Source: Voacanga thouarsii (taxonomy: Eukaryota > Streptophyta > Magnoliopsida > Gentianales > Apocynaceae). Taken from it: a stretch of DNA of 64,000 nucleotides. Made by a program: the position numbers and the translations under genes. A model generated the notes under the pieces. That model had not been told where the DNA came from. It ran no database searches and worked only from the letters and a program-made list of their open reading frames with translations. Positions 33,976 to 45,807 of this stretch are shown one piece after another (the first letter of the stretch is position 1; each line of letters starts with the position of its first letter). The DNA lies in the NCBI GenBank assembly GCA_026120185.1, contig JANUWF010001631.1, positions 2,356,001 to 2,420,000 of the forward strand. The letters are read 5' to 3'.

Positions 33976-35361
33976 TGTAACACCCCACCTGTTTACTTTC
34001 GATTGGTTATTATTTGTAATAGGATGAGAATTTGTACCGATGTCCAAAAAAAAAAAATCGACTGGTGTAATAAGACGAATATTTTGGTGGAATAAAATTT
34101 TGTCAGGACTTGAATATAATTATTGGATTTGTTCTACTCGTACCCTAAATTTTTGGAAGGATATTATTATTAAAAAAATAAGAACGTTAGGGTACTCTAA
34201 AAAGAGAAATTTATCAGTGCGATGAGACACACGTTTTGGGATGAATTAAGCTACCCGGGGTATCAGGGGCATTTTCGTCATTTTGATCGCGCCCGCGACT
34301 TTGACCTCAAATTTCATGAAATGGAAAGGGAATTGAAGAATTTAAGTGTTACCAATGGATTCAATAGAACTTTTGGAGTTGAATGGTAAAATAAAATATT
34401 TTTTCGTTACAAACCCGATTTTGGTCATTTCTGACAAAAATAGGAAATCGCGGTTAAAAATGGATGTGTGGCATTGTGTGGATTGTGGATGAAAACAAGT
34501 GTTAAAGTACCATTGGGGGAGTGAAATATTTGTGGGATTATTAAATTGCGAAAGCTTATTGAATAAGCTTAAGAATTATCCATTTAAATTAAATCCACCA
34601 ATAGGAATTTAGCTTTAAAATGGATAGCCCGTAATGTAATTAATGTTGGTTGACTTTGGCCACTAGAATGGTAGTGGAAGGGCTGTAAAATAGCTAGAAA
34701 TTCGTCCAAGAGAAGAACAAAAGGAAGAAGAGGGAGAAAAACCAAGAGAAAAAGAAAAAGGAGAGAGAAAGAAGAAAGCATGTGTGTTCTTGGAGTTCTT
34801 GAAGCAAAATCACACCAAATAGCTTTAAATACAAGGAAAAACACTACCTTGCTTGAATTAAAGTTGTTTTTGGGTGAATGATGATTATGTTTATGTGAAT
34901 TTTAACATGAAATCATAACTTTCATGTATTGATTTCGGATCAAAGCTAGGGTTTGCGAGCTTTTGTGTATGAACTTTATATATGCTTCTATATGTGTCGG
35001 CTGCCAAAGGGCCTTTGAATGATGTTTTATGTGAGAAAGAACTAAATAATATTATGGCAGTTTGGAGGATTATTTTCAGCTAAAGAAGTGATGGTCAAAG
35101 TAGAGTAAAAATGGAATTTACTTGGTAGGAAAAATGGATTAAACTAGCTTTTGACTAGAAGAGATGAATTTGTGTTGAATAAGTGTAACTTATGTGAGCT
35201 ACTGAAAATCTAGAAATTCAGAATTAAAGTTGATTTGAAGGAGAATTGAATGAATTAATGGTTCTAAGATGTTAAAAATTAAAGGAGAACAAAGGAAAAC
35301 ATGAATAGTAAAGGTGAGGTAAAACTACTGGGGCTATTTTTGCCTAGTATCATGCCTCAGG

Positions 35362-38300
35362 TGTAACACCCCACTACTACGTACCCTAAAAGGGCGGGGA
35401 TGTCGCCCCGTCACAGAGGACAAGGGGTCTTTAAAACGAGGTATAAAATATAAAGGCAAACCCCAAAAGAATCAAACTTAGATAAATAGAGAAAACTCTA
35501 ATTACATCATGCTCAAAATGGAGCAATACGAAATAAAACAAATATCGTTCAAAAGCTTAAACAACAATTATCTCCTGGAACCAAAATGGAAAAATAGCAA
35601 AAGCTTCAACTATCACATGCCTCGCTTGCTCAGCATAGTCTATCTCCTGAAAACATGATATAAAACAGTATGAGATTAAATCTCAGTAAGTCCTGTGTGT
35701 GCACCTAGTATTTTAAACAGTTCGTGTATACATAGAGAAAAATATTTGCAGAAATATTTGGCAAATCATAAATAATTTCCCTTTTGCAAGTAGTGGGTTT
35801 TTCACATAATCGCACTTTATACAAAACAAATCCTCCACTTGAATCAAGGTTATGTCACCACACGCTGGGCTTTATGAGGACAAGACACCACACTTTGTGC
35901 ACCTTGCCAGGACCAGATTGCCACACGTTAGGCGTTTTGATTAAGGTGAGTGTACAGCTCACCGGGTGAGATACTCCTCCTTCTCTACACCCAACAAAAC
36001 CATCCGGGTGTCCATGCTGGGAAAATAAATAATACCTTACCAAGTACAAATGCTAGCTCGAACCAGCTTGACCAACCAATACTGTCGCCTTTTCAAGCAG
36101 AGCTCATCTTCTGAAGGTGGCCTCCTACCAGAAACTTACTCTAGCCCTCCAAGACTAGTATTATTAGCCTACCCCTATTGAGTACTTAACGAACATATCC
36201 ATCAATTCCTGATTCAAAATTTCCATACCTTGGCTTTGTACAACGTGGTTTTCTTTAAAAGAGTTTTCTAAAAATTTAGGAGAAAAAATAGTTTTCTTGA
36301 TAAAATCGTTAGTTTGACAAAACCGTTTAAAGAATAAATATCCACGTTTACAACCCAAGTAAACATAGTTTAACAATAGCTTCACAAAGCTTTACAACAA
36401 CGACTTGCCATCACAACATTTAACAAAAGAGTTTATGCAAGGACTTACTTGATATGCCTCAGACAAACAAGATAAAATCACAGCTTGCTTTCTTCAAATA
36501 TCCTCCTAATCTAAAATCATATAATGTCATGATCAGGGTCTCAATCGATTCAAACATGTTCTAAACTTATTTATTCCCATAACAATTCACAATCTATTAT
36601 CTAACTCCAAATAAATTATCCAATCCCCAAAGTTCATATACTATGACCATATATTCATCAAAGATGTGAATATTATATCAAAAAGGTCTCGACTTGACCA
36701 TCATAACTCATATCCATTATTACCACAGTAAGATATAGCATCGCTATCCATTGAATATGCTTAATTAATTACTCGACTCAAAATACCCATTCATCATGCT
36801 AATGGACATCATCAACCATATCAAACCTTAACTTTGACATCAAAGGTAAGGATTCCCTTACCTTGCAACAACCAGGTTAACAAGATCTCGATACTCCTAT
36901 GGTGATCGTCCCAAGTTCGTTTTAGAAGAAGAGAAAAGCTGCCTTCTTTCCTTTCTTTTGGTTGAGAGTAGCTAAAAAGGATGAAATCATCCTTTAGGTG
37001 GCATGATTCAAGGGAAGGAAAAGAGAAGAATTGATGGAAGGAAGGAATCAAGAGGTTAGGAGGGTTTTTGCTTACCTTGGAGCGTAATCGGTTTCTTGTT
37101 AGGAATTGTTCTTGTGATTTTCGAAAATTGTAGAGAGATTCTTGCTGGAATTTTCGTGTAGAATGGAGAGAGTAGTCGGCTACTGTGATTTAGGGTTAGA
37201 GAAGATTGGTTTAGGGTTAGATGGCAGTGCTAAGAAAGACTCCTAATGACTTTATATCTCTTGGACAGCAAGGGCGAGAAGTGCAGCTTGCTGTGCACCT
37301 TGTTGCTACCGAATTTGGGAGGGTTTATGAGGGGAAAATATTCTGGACTTGTTCTCCTATGCTGGCCAAAATATTGCTCAAGAGAAGGGTTGTGTGTGTT
37401 CAGAGTTTTTGGCCAAAACAAGGAAGAGTTTGAGTAGGTTTTGACAACTAAAATTCTGTGCAGGAATGGCATAAGTGCTGTACGAAAATCACTGAACCAA
37501 ATGGGAGAAATTCTGGACTGTTTTAGTTGTTGTTCTGCCGCAATTCACAGAGAAAAGGTGAGGGTTTTAGGTGCTGAAAATTGGCTTAATCAGCTGAGGG
37601 TTTTGGTATGTTTTGGTGTGCAGAATTTTCGTTTGATTTGGAGTGCAAAGCTGGCCGAAATTTCCTGTACAAAGCTGGCCGAATTTCTGGTTCATAAGCT
37701 GGCCGAATTTCTGGAATTTTAGTGAGTAAAACTTGGTTTTTGTGTGGCTAAGGTAATCTGAAATGATGAGGAGTGTTCTAGGTGTTTTAAGCTAGGGTTT
37801 GAAGAGTTGGACTGCACCTAGGAGTGCAGGAATTTCGGACAGCTTGTGCTTGTACAAGGCTGCCGAAATTCTGCTGGAGAGGGGAGCAAAAACCTAGTTG
37901 AAGTAGGATTGAAATAAAATCTGATTTGCTAAAGGATTTAAGATAAGATTTTCTAGTATTGGAAGAGTTTGAGTTGAGCTAAAACTCCTTCAAAAGTGGC
38001 GGCACCTAGCTGGGAAATTTTTCCAGATCTTTAGCTAGGGTTCTAGGTTCAAAATCAACAAGGTATCCAACTAGAAAAATAACACTTTAATTCCAACTAT
38101 CCATTACAAAATCTAGTAAGTTAAAATTAAGCTGGAATTTAATTATTCAGCTAGGGTTTTTCGAAAATCAAAGAGAGCAAAAGCTGAAAATAAAAGTAAA
38201 CTTTATTCACATAAAAAATCCTTGAATTTAGGAGATAAATATATAGACTTATTTCCTTAGAAAAATGGCGCTGAAAATTCACTAGGATGGCTAGGGTCTT

Positions 38301-38688
38301 TTCGGCTAAAACATGGAGATTTCTAGGAAAAAGAATTTCAAAAAGAAAAACTAAGATTCGCAAGAGGTAAGATTCGAACTCGGGTCACCAAGGGAAATCA
38401 CCAACCTACCTACTACTCTAATTCAACTCCAATGCTAACATCTCTAAGAAATTCTTTCCACCCTAATTCTCCTCCTTCCATCTCCTCTACTAAACTTCAC
38501 TTAAACAACTCTCAAATAATGCAACAACACAATTATTTCTCACCAAATAAATCAAATGCAAGAGTAACTTTGAAAATCACATGCACCCATGCAAGAATAA
38601 TTTTAAGATAGCACATGAAATGCGAAATGCTATGCAATGCATGACTTTTTTCCCCATAGTCAAAGGTGGTTTTGGGCGGGGTATTACA
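35362..38688 (-). mobile_element. D2: Tekay-like solo LTR, 3327 bp
   Basis: It runs from TGTAACACCCCAC to GGGTATTACA, flanked by a perfect duplication tcagg (35357-35361 and 38689-38693). The uninterrupted target occurs in the Tekay E 5' LTR near 28015. It shares its left end and general order with D1 and D3. No gag or pol frame exists inside, so it is a solo LTR. The frames around 37220-37720 are LTR sequence containing a short minisatellite. Confidence 0.92.
37645..37716. repeat. Three-unit AAGCTGGCCGAATTTCTGG minisatellite in D2
   Basis: Three consecutive units of about 23-25 bp share AAGCTGGCCGAA(A)TTTC. Related single GGCTGCCGAAATTCTG words occur in D2 (37860), D3 (63737) and the Tekay A LTR (6755), so the word is common to these LTR families and was locally amplified here. 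Confidence 0.85.
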
Positions 38689-39167
38689 TCAGGAACCAGA
38701 ATTCTAGAAAAAGGATTACACTGAATTAAATTTAAGAGTCTTACGGCTGTTTTGGTACGTTATAGATCCAAAATGGAGTTGTGGATTGAAAGTTACGTCC
38801 AAAAAAAAAATCATGTGTCAAAACAGCAAAATTTTATACATTTGCTTGGAATATGGAAGAATATAAGGATGATTAATTGTGTGATCTTGGATGAAATAAT
38901 TGGGGAAATATGAAGTGAATCCCTTGTTTTTCAAGGGATAAAAGGAGTGGAAAAAGGAAAATAAAAGTATCGAACAAACGATGAAAAAATAACATGAATG
39001 AAAGTTGAACGTTTTCTTTAACTACCGGCTAAAAGTCTGTTGGACATCGGCTACCCTTTAAGCATGTCGGCAGGACGTCGGCTAACTGTCGGCTATTTTT
39101 CGGCTAAACACAAATTGACCCGAAAATGATATTTGGTGCATGTTTAGCAATAAACGACCAATGGAAC

Positions 39168-40869
39168 TGTTAGTGTTGTGCCCTAGAGGCAATTACTTAT
39201 ACATTGTATATGACACATTTTATTTTAATAAAATGCATTATTTATCTTACAGCTTCTTTTGTTTACTTTTAAATAATATAAGTGTTTGATAAAATCCCTA
39301 GTACAACACTATATTAAGAAAATCATGATAGAGATCATGATATGAGATTCCTACTACATTATATAGTGTTAGTACTTAAATAGCCCCTAGTCGTAGTATT
39401 AATGAGATAGGACATCATTAATGCGTTAAGACTAGCATGTGTTAAACTTCCTGATTTGATCAAGCGGTGGTTCTCATATCCATGAGTATTGAGATACTTA
39501 AAGTTAATACATGGATGCTTGTTAATGGAACAAGTTCAGTGGATGACCTAGCTATGAGATAATCAAATGGATAACTATTTAGTGCCAGTGATATAATCTC
39601 AATATAGCAAACGTGCAAGTATCCTTAGTCTTGAGATCTCCAAGGTACTTTGTTTGCTGAGCATTGTACATTGATTCCAATCTCTGGAGCTCGATCGAGG
39701 GCTACATATGGGATGGATATTGGGTACATTGTGAGGTAAACGAAAGTAGTTGAGAAGGTCAATAAAGGATTCACCGCTCCTAATAGTAGGGCGAATATCT
39801 CACGGTCACTTGTAGGAATTGCTACTCGAGAAGTCCTTAGCCAAGACGACTGTGTATTGAAAATAGTTCCAATTGATACACATCTAGAGTAGTGGGTTCC
39901 TGGTACAAGTACTATTGTATTAGGGCTAGAATTAATATATTCTAGAGGGAGTTGGCACTAATTCCGTACTCCAAACTGAATGAGAAATTGTATGGTGAAA
40001 GGAGTTAATTACACTGTAGTTTGTTATTGAAGGGTTCATGTCAAGCCACTTGACTTCCTGGATTCTTGGGTGGTCATGATGTATTGCTAGATACCACTCA
40101 TGATCTGGGAATATGGGTTTATTAATTGATGAATTAATAAATCAATCCTGATTAGAATCAATATGATTAATTCTAATTAATTATGGATTATTAATCTCAA
40201 AGACATTTGGATTAATTCATGTTTGCTACCAATTGACTGGGAAACCTAATAGGTCACACTCAATAGAGGATTATATACTCAAGATGTTATTTGATAACAT
40301 AGTGGGGTTAATTGCGAGAAAGAGAAGTTGTTGTGTTATAATTTGTGGTCCAAATTGTAATTATGAGAACTTGATGTTTCCAATTACAATTAGGGAATTC
40401 TAACTGTTTTAGAATTCTCAGTTTTTCAGTGATTTTTTTGTGATATATACTTGATATGCATGAAACCCTAATTAAGGGTGATACACGAAAAAATCCAAAA
40501 CCCTTTCTTCTTCTCTCTCTCTTGTGGTTCTTGCAACCTAACCCTAGCTGCCACTTAGATTTTCTGCTAGCACAAAAAATATTCGTACTTGAGTGTATCC
40601 TCTATGTGGATTACTATTAGAGATAATCACACATTGTGATTATAGTGGTTGGACGTTTAACTCTCGTGGAGTTTGATCAAGAGGATTGCTAGATTGAGCC
40701 TCGACTTGAAGAAGAAAAATTTTGTTCTTCGGATGATCAAAGAAAGGTAAAAAGTTACTACATTTGTTATCTTTATATCTTATTTTCCACACATATGCAG
40801 ATCCTAGGAAGGTAACTCGTTTTATTTTTTCGCTGCGCCATATATGATATGCATGAGAGATACCCAACA
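39168..40869 (+). mobile_element. Solo LTR, Angela/BARE-like Ty1/copia, 1702 bp
   Basis: It starts TGTTAGTGTTGTGCCCTAGA and ends ATACCCAACA, flanked by a perfect duplication ggaac (39163-39167 and 40870-40874). The LTR start with GCCCTAGAGGCAAT and the length near 1.7 kb are those of the Angela/BARE lineage, as I know it. There is no internal region, so it is a solo LTR. The complement at 31603-33291 is a second, truncated copy. Confidence 0.93.
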
Positions 40870-42195
40870 GGAACGTCAAACATAGTAGAGACAGTGATTA
40901 CATGGCCGTGAACGTAAAGGGTTATTTAGGACACAAGATGAGTCTCTTGGATTTCTAAAGCCCTTTTGAAAGCTAGTGAGCTTTGTTTTTCCATGAAATA
41001 ATATGTTTTATACCGTTTTAGAAATCCCTGAATATGTTTAAGGTTTATCTGAGCAAGATTCTTTTTTATGCTATTTTGGGCTTGAATGAATTTCATGATT
41101 AGCTTGGAAACCTTAACAGATGATTAAAGTATGATTTTATGAATTTAGTCCATTTTGGATTAAATGCTTGGATATTCGGAAAACAGTAATTTTTGGAATC
41201 AGGTATTCATAAATTGACTGGAATGCCCTTATTGGAACATGTTATGGAAATGTGTTTGAAAATTTTAAATTTAATCCTCTATTCGAATTAGAATTCTGGG
41301 TTTTATGAAATGAGTTCCTTTTGGAATCAGGTATTTGGAAAATGATCTAAATGTCCTTATTAGAATATTTTATAAAAACCTTTGGAATCAAGTGTTCGGT
41401 AAATGACCAAAATACCCTTATTGGAACTTTTGTGAACATTTTTCAAATCGGGTAAGGGTAAAATTACCTAAGTACACTCAGAAAGTCTTTTGGAATCGAT
41501 ATGGGTAAAATGACCCGAATGCCCTTGGAGAATGACTTTTGTGATCGAATACGGGAAAAATTACCCAAATACTCTTAGAAACATATTTTGATATGTGAAC
41601 AAAATTCTTTATCCTGTTTCAACATGATTTTGGAAAATGATCTCTCGTGATGAGATTGACTTTTGAAAAATAATTTTGATCCCTGAAATTATTTTATTGG
41701 CCTGATGTGCCATGGAATGAATTTATTGGCTGTGTGGAGCCTATGTAAATGATGATCTAAATTTCTAGTCAGTAGGATCAAATTCTAGAAAGTGTTGTTT
41801 TGCCCCAAAAAAATATTTTGATTTGAAAATCCAGCGGGGTCAAATAACCCTCTGGCCTGAACAGTTAGATTGGGTTGGTATTGTTAACGTTGATTACTCA
41901 ACAAGGACTTTGATCTTTGTACTAGCTCATGTTACAGGTAGATGACCCTAAATAACCTAGCTTGTTCTAAGGATTGTCTTACTCCAAACATGGCAATAGA
42001 ACATTGAGATAAATCATCCTAGCTAGCCATTTAGCACCTAGCAATTGCCACGTCTACAAGCGCTTCTTGATTTTGAGTCATTCGCTGGATGCCGAGGTGG
42101 GACAGTCGGCGCATTTGACTCCTTACTGCCTCAATGGTGATTGACGTCAAGATTGGGACCCCTGGCTTATGGTGGCAAGAGTGTGCTGCAGTACA

Positions 42196-42219
42196 TTAGG
42201 TATGCTGCAGCATACCTAA
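42196..42219. repeat. Perfect 24-bp palindrome in Tekay E 3' LTR
   Basis: The half TTAGGTATGCTG is followed at once by its complement. The 5' LTR version (29258-29280) keeps the left arm only, and the Tekay A versions (about 1405-1425 and 17100-17120) are decayed. It lies in a short region of GTAC-rich repeats. Confidence 0.95.
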
Positions 42220-42890
42220 GTAGAAGTACAATGTGGTGTATCTATTACGGCGATGCTTGGTTAAGTATTAGAGGATGCGGTCTCAGTACAATGATACATA
42301 GCACCGAAGGTAAGGATTACGTGACTTGCATACAACCCAACCTTCTATTAGAGAAGTGCCTATGATTTGAAAATTGGGGCAATGATTTGAAAATTGGAAT
42401 AAAGTTTTCCAAAAATGATTCAATTCTAGATAAACTCTTCTTTAGAGAGTTTTTGGAATTGTTTCCAGTGAACAAATGATATGATATTCCATAAAAGATT
42501 TATATACCTTATACTTTCATAAAGCATTAGCACACATGGGACTCACTAAGTGATTTGTCACTCACATGTGTCTTTTAACTTATCTTTTGTAGGATTTAGA
42601 GCTAAGCGAACCTATGGATAGAAGGATGATACCACAGAGTCGGCAGTTTAGGTCTGGACAGCTTTCCTTTTGATCATGTACTGTATTATGTTATAGATAG
42701 AGATGGCATATATAAAATCCTCTAATATATGTATATGTGTGGCCATCAGTGTGGGATATTGTTGAGTCTGGACCTTATATATGTATTTACTCTATTTTTT
42801 CTATTATAAAGACCCCTTGCCCAAAATACGGGACGGGGTGACACTCGGTGTTCATATGCTTCCATTGTTGTCTTTAGTAGAAGTGTAATA

Positions 42891-43055
42891 TAAGATGGGA
42901 GCCTAAGTTCTCATGGATTTGATACTTGCTAGTCCCTATACTATATGATGGGTATACTTTCCCGTATGTGTGGTTTTAATGGTTAGTATTTTATTAAAGC
43001 TTTATTAATTGTATAATTTGTTGGCAATATTTTCTACACTAAAACATACACTTCA
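42891..43055 (+). mobile_element. LARD C 5' LTR, second part
   Basis: The LTR resumes after Tekay E with GGGAGCCTAAGTTCTC..., matching 47130-47291 of the 3' LTR, and ends near CTTCA at 43055, just before the PBS. Confidence 0.92.
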
Positions 43056-43062
43056 AGTTTTT

Positions 43063-43080
43063 TGGCACCGTTACCGGGGA
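43063..43080 (+). other. Primer-binding site of LARD C (tRNA-Asp)
   Basis: TGGCACCGTTACCGGGGA differs at two bases from TGGCGCCGTTGCCGGGGA, the complement of the plant tRNA-Asp 3' end. Both differences are G-to-A changes typical of CpG or CpNpG decay. Confidence 0.92.
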
Positions 43081-43307
43081 ATAATATCATGAAAGCTTGG
43101 ATTATATTGATTTTACTATGTTTATATGTTTATATGTCTATACGTAAATATGTATATATGTTCTTTGTGTAAATAGGTGTTGTATCTTGTTGTTAGTAAC
43201 ATTGTGTGACTTAATCGACTAGCTTAGTTTTTGTTGTACTTGGAACTACCATTAACTTTTGTGTTTAGGTAGTTTGTGAATATATCTAATGTGTGTGTTT
43301 TTCTTTT

Positions 43308-43382
43308 CTTTATTTTTCTATTTTTTATTTTTCCTTTTTATTTTTTTCTCTTTTCTTTATTTTTCTATTATTTTTTTTTTCT
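43308..43382. repeat. T-rich low-complexity tract in LARD C leader
   Basis: Nearly pure T with scattered A and C (TTTTTATTTTTCC-like words) lies between the PBS and the reading frame. The LARD B leader has the complementary A-rich tract (23190-23270), so it is a family feature. Confidence 0.85.
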
Positions 43383-43405
43383 TTGAGTGCGAGGTTGACA
43401 TCATC

Positions 43406-44407
43406 ATGGACAATTATTTTTGGGCACAAGATCAAATGAGTTACATTGATGATAGATAGGCAAAGTTACAAGCTCACATTCATGTTTTTAATGAGACGCC
43501 ATTAGAAGCATTATTAAATTCTTTGGTTGCCAAAACAAATTCATTTGTTCAATGGCATGAAAAAGCTTCCCAATGATTGAGCAATCAAAGGACACAATTA
43601 GCTAAGATTGTTGAGAAGACTCATGAATTCATATTGGCATGTACAATTAACCATAGAGGAGAGAGGATACGATGGACAATTGCACAATGTGGCAAGAGAA
43701 GTATTCGATTATATTCTATGTGCTAATAATTCTAATCTCTCATTGTCACATGCTTTCTTAGGTTCCTCTCAATTCTTGGAGAACAATAGTTCAAATGATG
43801 GCATGCTAAGCTTAACATGTCTCAAGGAGTTTGATCATTCAATGCTATATTATAAGGTCCTTGGAGGATGTTGACAAATACTACCCTTCACCCCATCCAA
43901 AGGGAGGTAACTTAATTTTTGTAGACCATGCATTGAAATGTAAGGATTTCTTGATCCCATCTTTGAGAACTCAAATACTAGGTTTAAAGGGAAATTTTAA
44001 TTGTGACAAATCTTTTGAAGGGATAAGTGGTGATTCTAATATTTATACACTTTCTAGACATAATTTACATCTTTGTATTGGAAACTTGATTTGTATGTCT
44101 AAAAAGGTGCTATGGAAGGGGTTAAGCATTTACATTCATTGTACCTAATATTTTCCATGAACCCTCCATTTTTCAAAACCCTCTCTTCTCTCTACTTTTA
44201 TCATACCAAACTTTTTCAATGAGTATTAATTTCTTTTACAAAGGTTTGATGAAGAACCATGATGAGTGGAAAGAGTTTGTATCTTTGTTTTGTGTTTGGA
44301 GCTGTAAGGTGTTATTTCCCCCAAATAAGGAAAATATTTTCTATCTTAAGTGTGGGGGAGTGAATCGTGGCTTTACTTGCTCGGTTAGAATTTTTATTTT
44401 TCTTTAA
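43406..44407 (+). pseudogene. LARD C reading frame of unknown function (LARD-ORF)
   Basis: The frame begins MDNYFWAQDQMSYIDD at 43406 and is interrupted by a TAG and a TGA and by frameshifts near 43660 and 43850. Open parts are QLHNVAREVFDYILCANNSN...FLGSSQFLENN (43608-43874), then LEDVDKYYPSPHPKGGNLIF, CKDFLIPSLRTQILGLKGNF and NCDKSFEGISGD (43860-44100), then INFFYKGLMKNHDEWKEFVS (44219-44300). It aligns residue by residue with the LARD B frame. In the best-aligned part the only length difference is one whole codon. No known domain is recognised. The position is that of gag, about 325 bp after the PBS. Confidence 0.7.
44348..44362 (+). other. Internal PPT-like tract 1, LARD C
   Basis: AAGTGTGGGGGAGTG follows CTTAAG shortly after the end of the unknown reading frame. 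LARD B has AAGTGCGGAAGAG at the matching place (22181-22196, complement). It resembles the terminal PPT. Confidence 0.55.
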
Positions 44408-44666
44408 TTTGTTTTCTTTTATTTAGGTGTGTCTTTCTTTTGTTATTATTTTCTTTGTGCTTTTATTTGTGTTTTCTTTTGTAGGATGGAAAAAAGTCCT
44501 CTTGGACAAGCTCCTCTTTCATTTCCAAGTTCATCTTTATTGGAGCTTATTGCACTTGGAGAATTTTGCTTAACTACCCCTTTATCATTTTTGGTCCCTT
44601 TGGAGATGTTTTCTTATGTTAATTTTTTGTCAATGAGGATATTTTCCAATTTAAGTATGTGTGTGT

Positions 44667-44680
44667 GTAGGGGGAGTGAG
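44667..44680 (+). other. Internal PPT-like tract 2, LARD C
   Basis: GTAGGGGGAGTGAG follows a (TG)n run. LARD B has ATGGGGGAGTCG at the matching place (21869-21880, complement). The role, a central PPT or a remnant, is inferred only from its form. Confidence 0.5.
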
Positions 44681-45792
44681 TTGGTGATATTCTTTGTCGA
44701 TATTTTCATCAATTATCATGGTGTTTTTTTATTGTATTGAGCTACTTTGGAAAATTTTGAAAAATAATTTTGCTGAAAATTTTGAAAATTTGAAAGTTTG
44801 GAGATTTTGAAGCTAAATTGAGCTTATTTGTCAATAATGGAGTTGTGGTTTTCTTTTTTACTTTGGATATAGATTTGCTATTCATTATGGTTATATTTTT
44901 ATTAAAAAATTAACTTGTGTATTAAGTTGGATTTTGCTAAGTCTTGAGAATTTAAATTAACCATAGTTATATTTGGAATTTGAATGTTGTTTTATTCTTT
45001 AAGTTTGAATATGGATGATGTGATGAAGTATGGGAAGAGTTGTTAGTTAATTCTTGTATTATGGGTTTAAAATTTACTTAACTTTGAGTTGTGAATGAGG
45101 AATATGAGGAGAAAAAATTAAGTTAAAAGAAAAAAATGTGAGTTGAAAAAAAAAATGAGTTGAAAAAATGCTTGTATCTTTAAAAGAAAAAAAAGACATT
45201 TTGCAATAAAGGGGATTAATATGGAGAAAAGTAGCAAGTATTGTTCGGTGCACTCTCTCGAGACTATCCCAAGGCAAAAAGGCAAGAAAGAGCAAAGACA
45301 ACGATGTTGAAAAAAAATGTATAATGACTATAAATGGGCTAATACGGTGCGTGAGGAGAAATCCATTCACTTGAGGCTATCAATTCCCTAAGTCATTGAA
45401 GAAGAAGAAAAAAAAAAGAGTGTGGAGTGTTTTCCTTGTTTCACTAACTTGAGTTGTGTAAATTTAAGTTTATAATTCTTAAACTGGTTAAATAGCTTGA
45501 CTTGTATGATTTATGTTCTCTATGTTTTTGCTTAAAGAATAGGATAATTTTCTTGGACTAGATATAAGTTTGTTAAACTTAACTTTGATTGCCTTGGGAT
45601 TGTTTGATTTAATACATGAATTTACAAGGTTTTCAAAAGGTTACATGAGTGACAAATTTATATTTAAGGTTGAAAGAAGGTTATGTCTTCGTTATGGATG
45701 AATTTGCTAAGGAAAAATTTTGCGAAGTTGTTCTGTCTTGTTCTAAATGCTTAGTGTCTAATTCTTGTTTGCTTGAGGATAAGCAAAAGTTC
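44681..45792 (+). other. LARD C 3' internal region, non-coding on the sense strand
   Basis: It is colinear with LARD B 20809-21868. I see no gag or pol motif on the sense strand. A purine-rich block at 45090-45420 gives an antisense frame (45074-45370). Confidence 0.7.
45074..45370 (-). other. Open frame antisense to LARD C (98 codons)
   Basis: It contains DSLERVHRTILATFLHINP and a phenylalanine-rich tail ending HIPHSQLKVK. It corresponds to the antisense frame of LARD B (21224-21484). Composition bias could explain both, so this is recorded as an open frame only. Confidence 0.3.
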
Positions 45793-45807
45793 AAGTGTGA
45801 GAGTATG
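45793..45807 (+). other. Polypurine tract of LARD C
   Basis: AAGTGTGAGAGTATG lies directly before the 3' LTR start TGATAGGGGC. Confidence 0.82.

Larger units (their letters stand above)
33976..42890 (+). mobile_element. Tekay E 3' LTR with two nested solo LTRs
   Basis: The LTR starts TGTAACACCCC and ends AAGTGTAATA at 42890, followed by taaga, which pairs with taagg at 26641-26645. Removing D2 (35362-38688) and the copia solo LTR (39168-40869) with their duplications leaves about 3.9 kb. It keeps the ~730 bp missing from the 5' LTR (41445-42175), including a GGTCATTTTACCC-like array (41190-41600, complement form) and a 24-bp palindrome. No gene is present. Confidence 0.92.

Noticed and set aside
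37221..37722. Plus-strand frames in D2 with a repeated KLAEF motif
   Set aside because: The repeat is a DNA minisatellite (37645-37716) within a solo LTR, and D1 and D3 do not keep the frame.
43063..43080. tRNA-like sequences at the several PBS sites
   Set aside because: Only the 12-18 bases complementary to a tRNA 3' end are present, always next to an LTR end. No cloverleaf can be formed, so they are primer-binding sites and not tRNA genes.
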